Shown: positions 25,522 to 34,309 of the stretch, in pieces
Numbering within the stretch: the first letter of the stretch is position 1
Layout of the letters: each line of letters starts with the position of its first letter
Assembly (NCBI GenBank): GCA_021801355.1
Contig: JAJYYB010000017.1
Location: 1 to 64,000, forward strand
Reading direction: 5' to 3'
From: Microcaldota archaeon
Lineage (GTDB): Archaea > Micrarchaeota > Micrarchaeia > Micrarchaeales > Micrarchaeaceae
DNA: 64,000 bases
The notes under the pieces: model-generated
Told to the model about the DNA's origin: nothing
What the model saw: the letters and a program-made list of their open reading frames with translations, nothing else
The model's database searches: none
Made by a program: the position numbers and the translations under genes

Positions 25522-26286
25522 TCACACTCTCTTCATGTACCTATTCAATTTGCCTAAAGCATCGGCCTTTATCGTGTACACGTCGCCATTTTCATAGTCG
25601 AATACTTTGTTGTTAAGAAGCGGGTTTAGCATCTTGCCATCAATCTCATTGATCGGCTTGCCAATTATAAGATCGTTGAATGCAGGCGCGACCACGAGCT
25701 TGATCCCTGAATTGAATTTTTCATAGTACTTGCCCGCTACATCCTTGTCCAAAGGCGCCACGAGCCATGCCTTCTCAGTATAAGCCCCGCCATTCTTGTC
25801 AGTTATGCGTATTGCCACATGGTTGTGTGCGGTTATGATGTAATCCGCCATCATCGCCTCTTGGGTCGGCCACCTGTTGCCATGCAGCAACGCAAACCTG
25901 TCGAGGAGGAGCTCGTCAACCGTCTTGACGCCGATGATTTCGCCCAGATGTGCATCATGGTTGCCTAGGACTACGGTAACATCGTATCCGTCCAATGCGG
26001 CGAAGAAATGCCTTATCGAATCCGCATCTATGGCATCAGGATTCAGTATGGCGTCCTTGACGTCACCAAGCATTATTATGTTTTTGCAATCGAACCTCTC
26101 AGAAAGCGAATTTATCTTCTTGAGCATCGCATCAGATGCATTGTGTAGGTTTACGCCCTTTTCCCTGAGCTTCCTTTCAATCCCTATGTGAAGGTCGCCT
26201 ATCACTATGTAACTCCGCCCTCCGCTTGTTATCACGAGCGCAGCCTCATCAAATACGAATTTCACATCAGCGTCCAGCAAAAGCAC
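25522..26286 (-). CDS. Archaeal SbcD-related metallophosphoesterase
   Basis: The 254-aa protein has the complete calcineurin-like motif set: GDLHIG, LGDVKD, GNHDAH, a LLHGN histidine and AHNHVAI. This size and order fit the archaeal 'SbcD-related' phosphoesterase family. It is probably a metal-dependent nuclease or phosphodiesterase of unknown substrate. It is divergent from the site-2 protease gene. Unlike the 904-aa protein at 9270 it has a single, intact domain. Confidence 0.87.
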   Translation of the reverse strand: MLLLDADVKFVFDEAALVITSGGRSYIVIGDLHIGIERKLREKGVNLHNASDAMLKKINSLSERFDCKNIIMLGDVKDAILNPDAIDADSIRHFFAALDGYDVTVVLGNHDAHLGEIIGVKTVDELLLDRFALLHGNRWPTQEAMMADYIITAHNHVAIRITDKNGGAYTEKAWLVAPLDKDVAGKYYEKFNSGIKLVVAPAFNDLIIGKPINEIDGKMLNPLLNNKVFDYENGDVYTIKADALGKLNRYMKRV

Positions 26287-26377
26287 CTCTGTATAAGATT
26301 CAATCTATAGTCGGGCTCTAAAATAAATAAACCTAGGTAAAAAGGCTATTGGGTTGCAAAGACAAAAGGACACAGAC

Positions 26378-27472
26378 ATGGCCGGCTCATCACCAAGCAT
26401 AGGCAAGATATACGGTATAGACATACAAATACACTGGCTCCTGCTGTTGTTCCTGCTTTTCCTACTGGTTATAAGCGTACAGTTGTTCGTTCTGGTTGCG
26501 CTTTTCTACGCCTGTGTGCTTCTCCACGAAGTTGCCCATTCAATAACATCGATAAGAAATGGCGTAAAGGTCAAGCGGATAGAGGTAAACCTCCTCATGG
26601 GCGAATCTTTCATAGACATAGGGCGCCTCAAGCCAGTTCAAGAATTTTACGTGTCAATAGCAGGCCCTATAGCCAGCATACTCATGGGTCTAGCTTTCGG
26701 CTTCTTGGCTATATACGCACCGGTAGGCTTCATACGTCTACTTTTCCAGGAGCTGTTCATACTAAACCTCCTTGTCGGAGGCTTCAACCTACTGCCAGGA
26801 TTCCCATTGGATGGGGGCCGTGTTTTCAGGAGCTACCTGCAAGAGAGGATGGGAAAACTTCGCGCCACAAAAATAACTGTAAAATTAGGGAACGCAATTG
26901 CGGTGCTGCTTGTGATAGGCACAGTGGCATATGTTCTGCTTAACAGCTCCAACTCATTCCTTTACGACGAGCTCGTCGTGTTCTTCGACGCGATAATAGC
27001 GATGTTCATGTACAGCGGTGGCCAGGCGGAGCTGCAGGCCATATACCTAAAGAGGTACACATCACAGATAAGCGTGATGGACGCGATAAGCACTGACTTC
27101 ATAATCGAGAAGCCTAGCACCACGCTTTCGGAACTTTACAAGGATATCCTTTCTAAGCACACCTCAATAGCGATGTTCTTCGATGGTGGCGGCGTAAAAC
27201 TGGTGTCAAAACTTCCAAGCATGTCATGGAACAAGAACGACATAATAAACTCGGATCAACCTATATCAAGATTCGGTGCAGAGATACCTAATGTGCCTTA
27301 CAATGCGACCCTCGATAAGGGCATAGATGTAATGAGGTTCAACGATTCCAACGTAGCTGCCGTTACAAGGGGCAAATCAATAGTCGGGGTACTTCTCGAG
27401 CAGCACGTTGAATCAATAGTTGCGCTTCATATATCACATCACGGTAGCCACAAAGGCCAAGAGAAGGAATAA
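26378..27472 (+). CDS. Site-2-type intramembrane zinc protease (M50) with C-terminal CBS-like region
   Basis: This membrane protease cleaves transmembrane helices of its targets. The 364-aa product has HEVAH in a hydrophobic segment (two zinc His plus catalytic Glu, near residue 55) and the distal NLLPGFPLDGG motif that supplies the third zinc ligand (Asp). Four to six helices are followed by a soluble region (about 225 on) with the feel of a CBS pair (VMDAISTDFIIEKPS...). ATG 26378 is preferred over TTG 26354. The C-terminus is His-rich. The target is unknown. Confidence 0.87.
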   Translation: MAGSSPSIGKIYGIDIQIHWLLLLFLLFLLVISVQLFVLVALFYACVLLHEVAHSITSIRNGVKVKRIEVNLLMGESFIDIGRLKPVQEFYVSIAGPIASILMGLAFGFLAIYAPVGFIRLLFQELFILNLLVGGFNLLPGFPLDGGRVFRSYLQERMGKLRATKITVKLGNAIAVLLVIGTVAYVLLNSSNSFLYDELVVFFDAIIAMFMYSGGQAELQAIYLKRYTSQISVMDAISTDFIIEKPSTTLSELYKDILSKHTSIAMFFDGGGVKLVSKLPSMSWNKNDIINSDQPISRFGAEIPNVPYNATLDKGIDVMRFNDSNVAAVTRGKSIVGVLLEQHVESIVALHISHHGSHKGQEKE

Positions 27473-27513
27473 AAACAGCCACGTAGATAATTTATTGGCG
27501 CCAGGTCGGTATT

Positions 27514-30500
27514 ATGCTATACCTAGATAGATTGACCCTTCACAATTTCAAGTCATTCAAGCACGCTAACATAAGGTTCAGCAAGGGCTTCAATTGCATC
27601 CTGGGCCCTAATGGCTCGGGCAAGTCAAACATATGCGATTCACTTCTTTTCGTTTTAGGCGAGACTTCACTCAGGAGGATGCGCGTCACATCATCGCCGC
27701 AGCTCATAAACCTGTCGGCTAAAGCCAAGGAAACTGACGGCCTTAAGAGGGCATATGTGCAGGTCATCTTCGGCGGCGACACCCCGATAGAGATTACCAG
27801 GATAATAAGGTCCAACAACAAGGTGCTCTACAAGCTAAACGGCAAGCGCGCTACAAGGCAGGATGTAATCGATTTGCTATTGGCTTACAAGAGCGGCATA
27901 AGTGAGGTAAACACAATAACGCAAGGCGAGATACTGAGGCTTGTGGATCTCAAGCCCAAGGAGCGCAGGGAACTCATAGACGTGGCTTCCGGGATAAAGG
28001 AGTTCGAGGAAAAGAAGGACTCGGCAGTGAAGGAGCTAGATGCGGTACAGTTCAAGATAGGAGAGGTGCAGATACAGCTGAACGAGAGGAACGGCTACTT
28101 GGCCGACCTGGAAAGGCAGAAGAAGGAGGCAGAGCGCTCCATCGAACTATCGAGGAGGATAAAATCTGCCAGCTACACGATACTAAAGCTCAGGGAGAAG
28201 GAATACGAGGCCCAGTACGCAACTGCGACCTCGGGCTACGAGGAGAAGCAGCAGAAGAAGGTTGATCTTGAACTTAAGGAGCGCGAAATCGGACTAAAAG
28301 TAGAGTCGCTCTCCGGGGAGAAGAACGCACTGGTAAGGAAGATCGGCGAGAGCTCCATGGAGATGAGCTCTGTCAACCAGTTGCTTACTGAGGTCAATAA
28401 GCAGATAACGATAAAGGAGGCAAGGATAAATGACAGCAGCGAAGGCATAAAGAGGCACGAAGATAGGATGTCAAACCTCTCAAACGAGATAAAGGGAATA
28501 GAGGCGCGTAAGGCCGAGATATCATCTATGTTATCGCAGAAAAACGCAGAACTCGAGAAGAAGGGCGCGGAACTGAAGCGCTCCGACGCGGGCGAGGATA
28601 CGGACCTCAGGAAGGCTATAGAGGAATACGATGCGGCCCAGGCAAATATCAATGCGCTTAGGGGCGAATTACTTGGCGCCGCAGCTGAATACGACCAAGC
28701 GTCTTTCAATCTAAGCACAAATTCCGGCAAACTTGCCGATATAAACGAAGAAATAAAAAGGCTTGAGGTGAGAAACGGCGCCATCGATTCCGGCATTAAG
28801 GAAAAGCAGGCAAAAGCAAAGTACTTTGCAGATTCAATCAACGGTGCTAAGGACAGGTTGGCTTCTGCGCAGAAGCAGACTGAAGAGCTGAGGGCCAAGA
28901 TATCAAAGGCCGAGTCGGAAGGCCAGTCCCTAAGACAGGCGCTCGCTACCCAAGGCAGTTCTTCAGGGAGGATTTCCGATGCGCTAAAGAATGAACTCAA
29001 GTCAGGGTTTTACGGAAGGGCCTACGAGCTGTGCAGTTACAATGACAAGCACGCCATGGCCGTGCAGGCTTCTGTCGGCGGAAGGCTTAACTATTTCGTG
29101 GTCGACTCAATAGCTACCGCAGACAAGGCCATAAGCATACTGAAGTCGAAATCGCTAGGTCGTGCGTCATTCATCCCATTGGACGACGTCGTGATAAACA
29201 CAGAAAGGTCGAACTCCATGACGCCGCTGCTTGACTTCATAGAGTTTGACAAGAAATTCTCGAAGGCATTCGAGTACATATTCTCAAACACCTACCTGAT
29301 TGACGACGTAAAGCAGTCGAAGAAGATAGGCCTCGGAAAGTTCAGGCTCGTGACCCTTGAGGGCGAGCTGGTGGAGCCCTCAGGCCTGGTGACAGGCGGG
29401 ACCATGAAGCTTATGCAGTCCCCTGCCGTGATAGAGGCCAAGCTCAGGGCAATCGAAGGTGACGTTGCCGCAACGGCGCTGCTACTGAAGAAAATAGATT
29501 CTGAAATCGAGGCCGCGAAGAAGGAAATCGGCACAAACGAGACGATGGACTACGGCAACAACATCGAAATCAATATCCTGAAATCAGAGAAGGACGATAA
29601 CGCCAAGGCCCTTGCCAGAATCGGCGCCGAGGCGTCAAAGATAAGCGGCGATGTCTCAGTGCTGAATTCCTCCATGAACGCGTCAAAGAGGAGGAAGGAG
29701 GAACTTGAAGCGAAGCTCAAGGTCATTGAAGGGGAGGCTGCTCAATTGCATGACATGATAACAAAGACGCCAGGAGGCCAGGGCAAGCAGCGCAGCAAGT
29801 CCAACGCAGTTGACGTGAAGGTGCTGAGGGAGGCAGTGAACCAGCTAAACGCGGAGACGGCTTCGATGAAGACTGAAAGCTCTCTTCTTGATAAAAGGAA
29901 GAAGGAGCTCGAGGCGGAGATAGACGGGATAAAGAAGGACATCAAGACCTCAAAGGAGCTAATAGCGGAAACAAACCAGGAGCTGAAGAAGGACAAGGCC
30001 GCGCTCGATGAGCTCACCACAAAGATAAAGAGCCATGATTCCACGACTGCCGAATCCTATAAGCGGCAGACCGAGCTCGGCGAACAGATGCAGAAGCTGT
30101 CCACCGACAGGGGCAAGATACTGAGCGAGATAAAGTGGCTGTCAGACGGTGTAATAGAACTGAAGGCCCTGAAGCAGGATCTTCAGACCAGGCTTTCCGA
30201 CGTAAAGGCTGAGCTGGCAACTTTCCAGGACCCGAGTTCGATAGAGAGGATAGAGGCGAAGGCCGTGCAGGAGGTGCAGGTCATGCTTGCCGAGGCCAAG
30301 CACGCACAGGAGGCTCTTGGCAATGTCAACATGAAGGCGATAGACGACTATGCGGTGAAGAAGAAGGACGTCGAGGAAGCAAAGCAGCGACTGGATACCC
30401 TCCAGACAGAGAAGGACTCGATACTGAACATGATAAAGGAGATAGAGACGAAGAAGGCCAGGATATTCATGGAAACCTTCAATACCGTGAACGAGAACTT

Positions 30501-30918
30501 CAAGAAGCTGTACGGTTATGTTTCAAGCGATTCAGCGGCACTGGTGCTTGATGACCAGTCCGATCCGTTCAACTCGGGCCTGAGCATAAAGATAAGCTCA
30601 AAGGAAAGGAAGGCAAGGATTTACGAGACAATGGCCGGCGGCGAGAAATCAATGCTGATGCTGGCCCTGATATTCGCGATACAGACACTCAGGCCGATGG
30701 CCTTCTACGTATTCGATGAGATAGACGTCGCCCTGGACAAGGAGAACTCGAAAAAGCTGTCCAGCATGATACAGCAGATGGGTAAAAATTCACAGTTCGT
30801 GGTCGTCAGCCACAATGACACGCTCATAGCCGCCGCCGACACCGCCATAGGGGTGTCGATGCGGAACGGAACTTCTGGCGCAATAGGATTGCAGGTAGGC
30901 CATGCCAAGGGCCCATAG
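27514..30918 (+). CDS. smc: Chromosome segregation/condensation ATPase SMC
   Basis: The 1134-aa product has the full SMC layout: Walker A GPNGSGKS (residues 31-38), a long first coiled coil, a hinge at about 490-640 (with 'LVTGGTMKL' at its end), a second coiled coil, the ABC signature region AGGEKSM, and Walker B VFDEIDVALD near residue 1066. It compacts and resolves chromosomes as a dimer, normally with ScpA/ScpB, which are not in this window. Eleven nt separate it from the signal peptidase gene downstream, so they are probably cotranscribed. Confidence 0.96.
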   Translation: MLYLDRLTLHNFKSFKHANIRFSKGFNCILGPNGSGKSNICDSLLFVLGETSLRRMRVTSSPQLINLSAKAKETDGLKRAYVQVIFGGDTPIEITRIIRSNNKVLYKLNGKRATRQDVIDLLLAYKSGISEVNTITQGEILRLVDLKPKERRELIDVASGIKEFEEKKDSAVKELDAVQFKIGEVQIQLNERNGYLADLERQKKEAERSIELSRRIKSASYTILKLREKEYEAQYATATSGYEEKQQKKVDLELKEREIGLKVESLSGEKNALVRKIGESSMEMSSVNQLLTEVNKQITIKEARINDSSEGIKRHEDRMSNLSNEIKGIEARKAEISSMLSQKNAELEKKGAELKRSDAGEDTDLRKAIEEYDAAQANINALRGELLGAAAEYDQASFNLSTNSGKLADINEEIKRLEVRNGAIDSGIKEKQAKAKYFADSINGAKDRLASAQKQTEELRAKISKAESEGQSLRQALATQGSSSGRISDALKNELKSGFYGRAYELCSYNDKHAMAVQASVGGRLNYFVVDSIATADKAISILKSKSLGRASFIPLDDVVINTERSNSMTPLLDFIEFDKKFSKAFEYIFSNTYLIDDVKQSKKIGLGKFRLVTLEGELVEPSGLVTGGTMKLMQSPAVIEAKLRAIEGDVAATALLLKKIDSEIEAAKKEIGTNETMDYGNNIEINILKSEKDDNAKALARIGAEASKISGDVSVLNSSMNASKRRKEELEAKLKVIEGEAAQLHDMITKTPGGQGKQRSKSNAVDVKVLREAVNQLNAETASMKTESSLLDKRKKELEAEIDGIKKDIKTSKELIAETNQELKKDKAALDELTTKIKSHDSTTAESYKRQTELGEQMQKLSTDRGKILSEIKWLSDGVIELKALKQDLQTRLSDVKAELATFQDPSSIERIEAKAVQEVQVMLAEAKHAQEALGNVNMKAIDDYAVKKKDVEEAKQRLDTLQTEKDSILNMIKEIETKKARIFMETFNTVNENFKKLYGYVSSDSAALVLDDQSDPFNSGLSIKISSKERKARIYETMAGGEKSMLMLALIFAIQTLRPMAFYVFDEIDVALDKENSKKLSSMIQQMGKNSQFVVVSHNDTLIAAADTAIGVSMRNGTSGAIGLQVGHAKGP

Positions 30919-30928
30919 GTGCTAGCTG

Positions 30929-31954
30929 ATGTATAAGGTACAGAAGGACAAAACCAAGAAGACAAAGCAGCAGAAGGGCAAGAAGCCTAGCATAAACACT
31001 ACACCGCTTTATATAGCGCTAATAATATTGCTGGTCATATACGTGTTTGAGCAGGGCAACAGCTCCATAGCGCTGTTCTCTTCTGCAGGAGTTTTCCTGC
31101 TCATAATAGTCCTTCTTGTAACCGAAATAACCAATGGCGTCAGGGAAACTGGCTACGTCGGGAATGTCGTTGAAATACTCGCGGCCGTAGTGATAGTGGT
31201 GGTCATATGGTACGGCCTGCGTTTTATTCTAAATACGCCGAACCCATTGGATGTTGTGCCTAGCTGCAGCATGCTCCCTACGTTGCAGCGGGGAGACCTA
31301 ATAGCCCTGCAAGGGATAGGTTCATCGGTGAGTTCGATAGATGCTCCGGTGGTGAATGTCACCAAATCGGAAGCAGCCACGATCACAAGCGGCAATAACG
31401 AATCCCTCGAATGCGTGGCTTACAGGTATTCAGGAGACACGATATACTACTCGCAATATATGCAACCAGGATACAGTCTAGGTTTGTACAAGAGCACACC
31501 ATATGGCGGGGAGATAGTGCCGCCAGGCGCGCAAAGCAAAAACCTTGTACAGTATGCGTGCGGGATACAGCATGTCAGGTTCGACAATGGTACCATCCTA
31601 AGCGAGGCTTATACATCCTCAATCTCTATCCTCAACAAGACGATACATGGCGATGCTAACAACTCAATTATAGTTTACAAGACTGTGCCATCAGATTCAT
31701 TCTATCAGGAAGGCGACAGCTTCATAGTCCACAGGGTTTACGCTGTGCTGAACGCTAGCGGGGAGTACTACTTCCTTACGAAGGGTGACAACAATCCCGG
31801 CCTTGACATGCAGTATTCAAACTACCCTGCGAATACATCTCAAGTCCAAGGAAAGGTGCTGTTCAGTCTACCATATATTGGCTATCTAAAGCTAATACTT
31901 AGCAGTACGCCTACGCCACCGGCCGGTTGCAACTCGACCGTTGTTTCTGCCTAA
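30929..31954 (+). CDS. Signal peptidase I, archaeal/ER (S26B) type, with large insertion
   Basis: It removes signal peptides of secreted proteins at the membrane. The 341-aa product has a Lys-rich cytosolic head, two or three N-terminal transmembrane helices, the nucleophile box VVPSCSMLPTLQRGD (the second Ser before Met is catalytic), the His box (DSFIVHRVYAV) and the acidic box TKGDNNPG. The use of His instead of Lys marks the S26B group. About 150 residues lie between the Ser and His boxes, far more than usual, and carry N-glycosylation sequons and Cys, so they form an extra external lobe. The window encodes many exported proteins that could be its clients. Confidence 0.85.
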   Translation: MYKVQKDKTKKTKQQKGKKPSINTTPLYIALIILLVIYVFEQGNSSIALFSSAGVFLLIIVLLVTEITNGVRETGYVGNVVEILAAVVIVVVIWYGLRFILNTPNPLDVVPSCSMLPTLQRGDLIALQGIGSSVSSIDAPVVNVTKSEAATITSGNNESLECVAYRYSGDTIYYSQYMQPGYSLGLYKSTPYGGEIVPPGAQSKNLVQYACGIQHVRFDNGTILSEAYTSSISILNKTIHGDANNSIIVYKTVPSDSFYQEGDSFIVHRVYAVLNASGEYYFLTKGDNNPGLDMQYSNYPANTSQVQGKVLFSLPYIGYLKLILSSTPTPPAGCNSTVVSA

Positions 31955-32004
31955 GTGCTTGCCGTGACTGAATCCGAATCGAATGACAAGATTGGCTGAA
32001 AGAG

Positions 32005-32409
32005 ATGTCAGCAACTACCAACGTAATAGCCATCGCCGCAATTGTAATAGCGGTAGTCGCACTTTTTCTGGTCTTCGGTCATGTGATTGGCCAAAGCAAA
32101 TCGACCGTTGCAGGAGGCAAGACCCTATTTCAGCCACGCCCTCCTACTGGCATATCTGTGGTGTCGGGCAACATAATCTGGTATTACGACAACTCTACCT
32201 CGACCGTTGTGGTTCTTAACGCGACTCCTAACTGCACCATAGGGGTGACAAAGGGCCAGAGCATAAAGTTCAGCATGCAGCAGCCTTACGGGGTATTATA
32301 CAAGGGTGAGGCCGCGAACGGCGCAGCTTCAATACCTTACAATGGCCTTTACAAGGTTCCACTGACCGGTAACCTCTCTATAGTCAGGCTAATAACCAAC
32401 CCGACATGA
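32005..32409 (+). CDS. Small secreted/anchored protein
   Basis: The 134-aa product has an N-terminal hydrophobic helix (about residues 7-28) and a compact beta-rich external domain with several sequons and one Cys. It is positioned 50 nt after the signal peptidase gene on the same strand. No family is recognised. It could be a pilin-like or accessory surface protein, but the class III signal motif is absent. Confidence 0.6.
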   Translation: MSATTNVIAIAAIVIAVVALFLVFGHVIGQSKSTVAGGKTLFQPRPPTGISVVSGNIIWYYDNSTSTVVVLNATPNCTIGVTKGQSIKFSMQQPYGVLYKGEAANGAASIPYNGLYKVPLTGNLSIVRLITNPT

Positions 32410-32430
32410 AGAACTGCACACACTACAGAA

Positions 32431-34038
32431 TCAGGTCATAGGCGCGTTGCCTCCTGTTTCCATCATGTACTCCCTAGGTATCTTCTTCAATTCTGCGAAA
32501 GTCTCATGTATCGTGTTTATGAATTGCTCTACGTCCTTGTCTGTGTGCGCGTTGGAGAGAAGCAAACGCTCGTAGTTATCAGGATGCGTGTACATTCCCT
32601 TCTCGAGCAGCAGCTGGCTATGCCTTAGGTAAAGGTCCCAGTCTATTGCAAGCGCCTCTCTGTAATTGGTTATCTTCTTCTTCCTGGTGAAATAGTACTG
32701 CAGCATGCCGCAGACCGATTGCACGGTAACGGATATCTTCGCCTCCTTTGCTGCAGCCTCTATCCCCTTGTGCATCTTCTCGGTAAGCCTTCCCAGCCTC
32801 TCGTACATCTCCGTGCCTCCCTTTTGCAGGACCTTTAGGTTTGCAAGCGTCCCTGCCATAGATATGTTGTTTGCGAAATATGTACCTCCGAATGATATAC
32901 GCCCTGGGGCTATCAGATCCATATATTCTGCCTTGCCTGATACTGCAGACACGGGCACGCCACTACCAAGCGCCTTGGCCCAGCATGACAGGTCAGGTTC
33001 TACTCCATACAGCTGTTGCGCACCGCCTGGCGCCACCCTGAAACCGGTCAATACCTCATCGAATATGAGCAGAAGCTCGTTTTCGGTTGCAACCTGCCTC
33101 AATTTCTTCAGATAATCCTTCTCTGGCGGTATTATACCTGCGTTTGCCATAACAGGTTCTAATATTATGGCCGCCAGCCTGTTCTTGTACCTCTTGACTA
33201 TCTTCTCTACCGCAGGTATGGAGTTGAAAGGCGCCACCATGGTATAAGCAGTCACACCCTCTGGTATGCCTGCTGAGTTGGGCAGTGGTCTAGGATAAGC
33301 CTCAAGCCCTGCCACCATCGGCGGAGCCTCCGTGCTTATCAACGCGTAGTCGTGCTGGCCGTGATAGTGCCCTTCGAACTTAAGTATTACGTCCTTACCT
33401 GTCGCCGCCCTAGCTATCCTTATCGCGTTCATTGTCGCGTCCGATCCGTTTATGCAGAATGCCAGCCTTTCTGTGTTAGGAACCATTTTTTTGAAAGCCT
33501 TTGCAGCCTCGAGCTCAAGAGCCGTAGGTGCACCGTACTGCGTGCCATTCTCTGATATGTCCTGTATTGCCTTGACTATGTCAGGGTGGGCGTGGCCGTT
33601 TATCAGCACCCCGTAGGCCATGTTGAAGTCTATATACTCGTTATCATCCTCGTCCCATATATGCGATCCTATGCCCTTCTTTATGAAAGGAGGGCACGGG
33701 TCATAAGAGGCAACTCTGACCAGCGAGCTGGCACCGTTAGGTATGTACTTCTTCGCCTCTTCGAACAGCTTGGCCGACTTCTTCAGCTTCGGTATGAGCC
33801 TCTGCACGCTTATGGGCGGCGGCGGCGGCACTTCCTCCGCTTCTGCCTTTGGGGCATCCAGCGCAGGCTCCTCCTTACCCGTATCAGAGGTAAGCATCGG
33901 CTTCTGGGGCTCGGCCTCCTGCTTCTTGGGGCCCTCATCCGCCATTATGACGCGGATTCCCACATTGTTTTCATCTATTGAGCCCTGCATATTCAAATCA
34001 CTATAACTCTTATTCTGGTCATTAGGTTGTACGGACAT
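32431..34038 (-). CDS. Class III (GSA-like) PLP aminotransferase with disordered N-terminal extension
   Basis: The core (from about residue 80) resembles glutamate-1-semialdehyde 2,1-aminomutase and related class III enzymes: 'NGSDATMNAIRIARAATG', FDEVLTGFRVAPGG and the PLP-lysine in CWAKALGSG. The next 'GRISFGGTYFANN' segment fits. The first ~80 residues are Glu/Pro-rich low complexity, not seen in HemL. No tetrapyrrole genes are nearby; the neighbours are amine/aldehyde enzymes, so a catabolic transaminase role (for example putrescine- or omega-amino acid-type) is as likely. ATG 34038 follows a TATA (about 34074-34082). ATG 33945 is an alternative that removes 31 residues. Confidence 0.85.
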   Translation of the reverse strand: MSVQPNDQNKSYSDLNMQGSIDENNVGIRVIMADEGPKKQEAEPQKPMLTSDTGKEEPALDAPKAEAEEVPPPPPISVQRLIPKLKKSAKLFEEAKKYIPNGASSLVRVASYDPCPPFIKKGIGSHIWDEDDNEYIDFNMAYGVLINGHAHPDIVKAIQDISENGTQYGAPTALELEAAKAFKKMVPNTERLAFCINGSDATMNAIRIARAATGKDVILKFEGHYHGQHDYALISTEAPPMVAGLEAYPRPLPNSAGIPEGVTAYTMVAPFNSIPAVEKIVKRYKNRLAAIILEPVMANAGIIPPEKDYLKKLRQVATENELLLIFDEVLTGFRVAPGGAQQLYGVEPDLSCWAKALGSGVPVSAVSGKAEYMDLIAPGRISFGGTYFANNISMAGTLANLKVLQKGGTEMYERLGRLTEKMHKGIEAAAKEAKISVTVQSVCGMLQYYFTRKKKITNYREALAIDWDLYLRHSQLLLEKGMYTHPDNYERLLLSNAHTDKDVEQFINTIHETFAELKKIPREYMMETGGNAPMT

Positions 34039-34097
34039 AAAAAAAGCACCCGACAGTAGGGTGATGGTGATAAAGCTATATAAACCTATCTTGGCGG

Positions 34098-34148
34098 TTC
34101 AAAGCCCTTAAAAGGATTTTGGGGCATTCAAAGCACATAAAAGGATTT
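34098..34148 (+). repeat. Two direct repeats in the aminotransferase/saccharopine-DH intergenic region
   Basis: A 22-nt unit beginning TTCAAAGC and ending TAAAAGGATTT occurs at 34098-34119 and 34127-34148, with 20 of 22 bases identical and a 29-nt period. A partial third copy (AAGGATTTT) is at about 34179-34187. Each unit contains a TATA-like TAAAAGG. The rest of the 271-bp gap (34039-34309) holds the aminotransferase promoter (minus) and an inverted repeat CCTTGCG/CGCAAGG (34157-34163/34175-34181). Tandem promoters or a cooperative operator are the simplest readings. Confidence 0.6.
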
Positions 34149-34309
34149 CCTTTGTGCCTTGCGCAATCCCATGCCGCAAGGATTTTATTTGCTTTTCACG
34201 AATTATAGAATGGCAAGCTCAATCGCCTGCTGAATGGCACTCGGTTTTAAGTTGTGTAGGCGGTTTTTCCGCATTTTGCCTTAATATCTAGCATTTTGAT
34301 GGTGTAAAC

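Noticed and set aside
28236-29000. Long minus-strand frame inside smc
   Set aside because: It is a Ser/Phe-rich shadow caused by the coiled-coil codon bias of smc.
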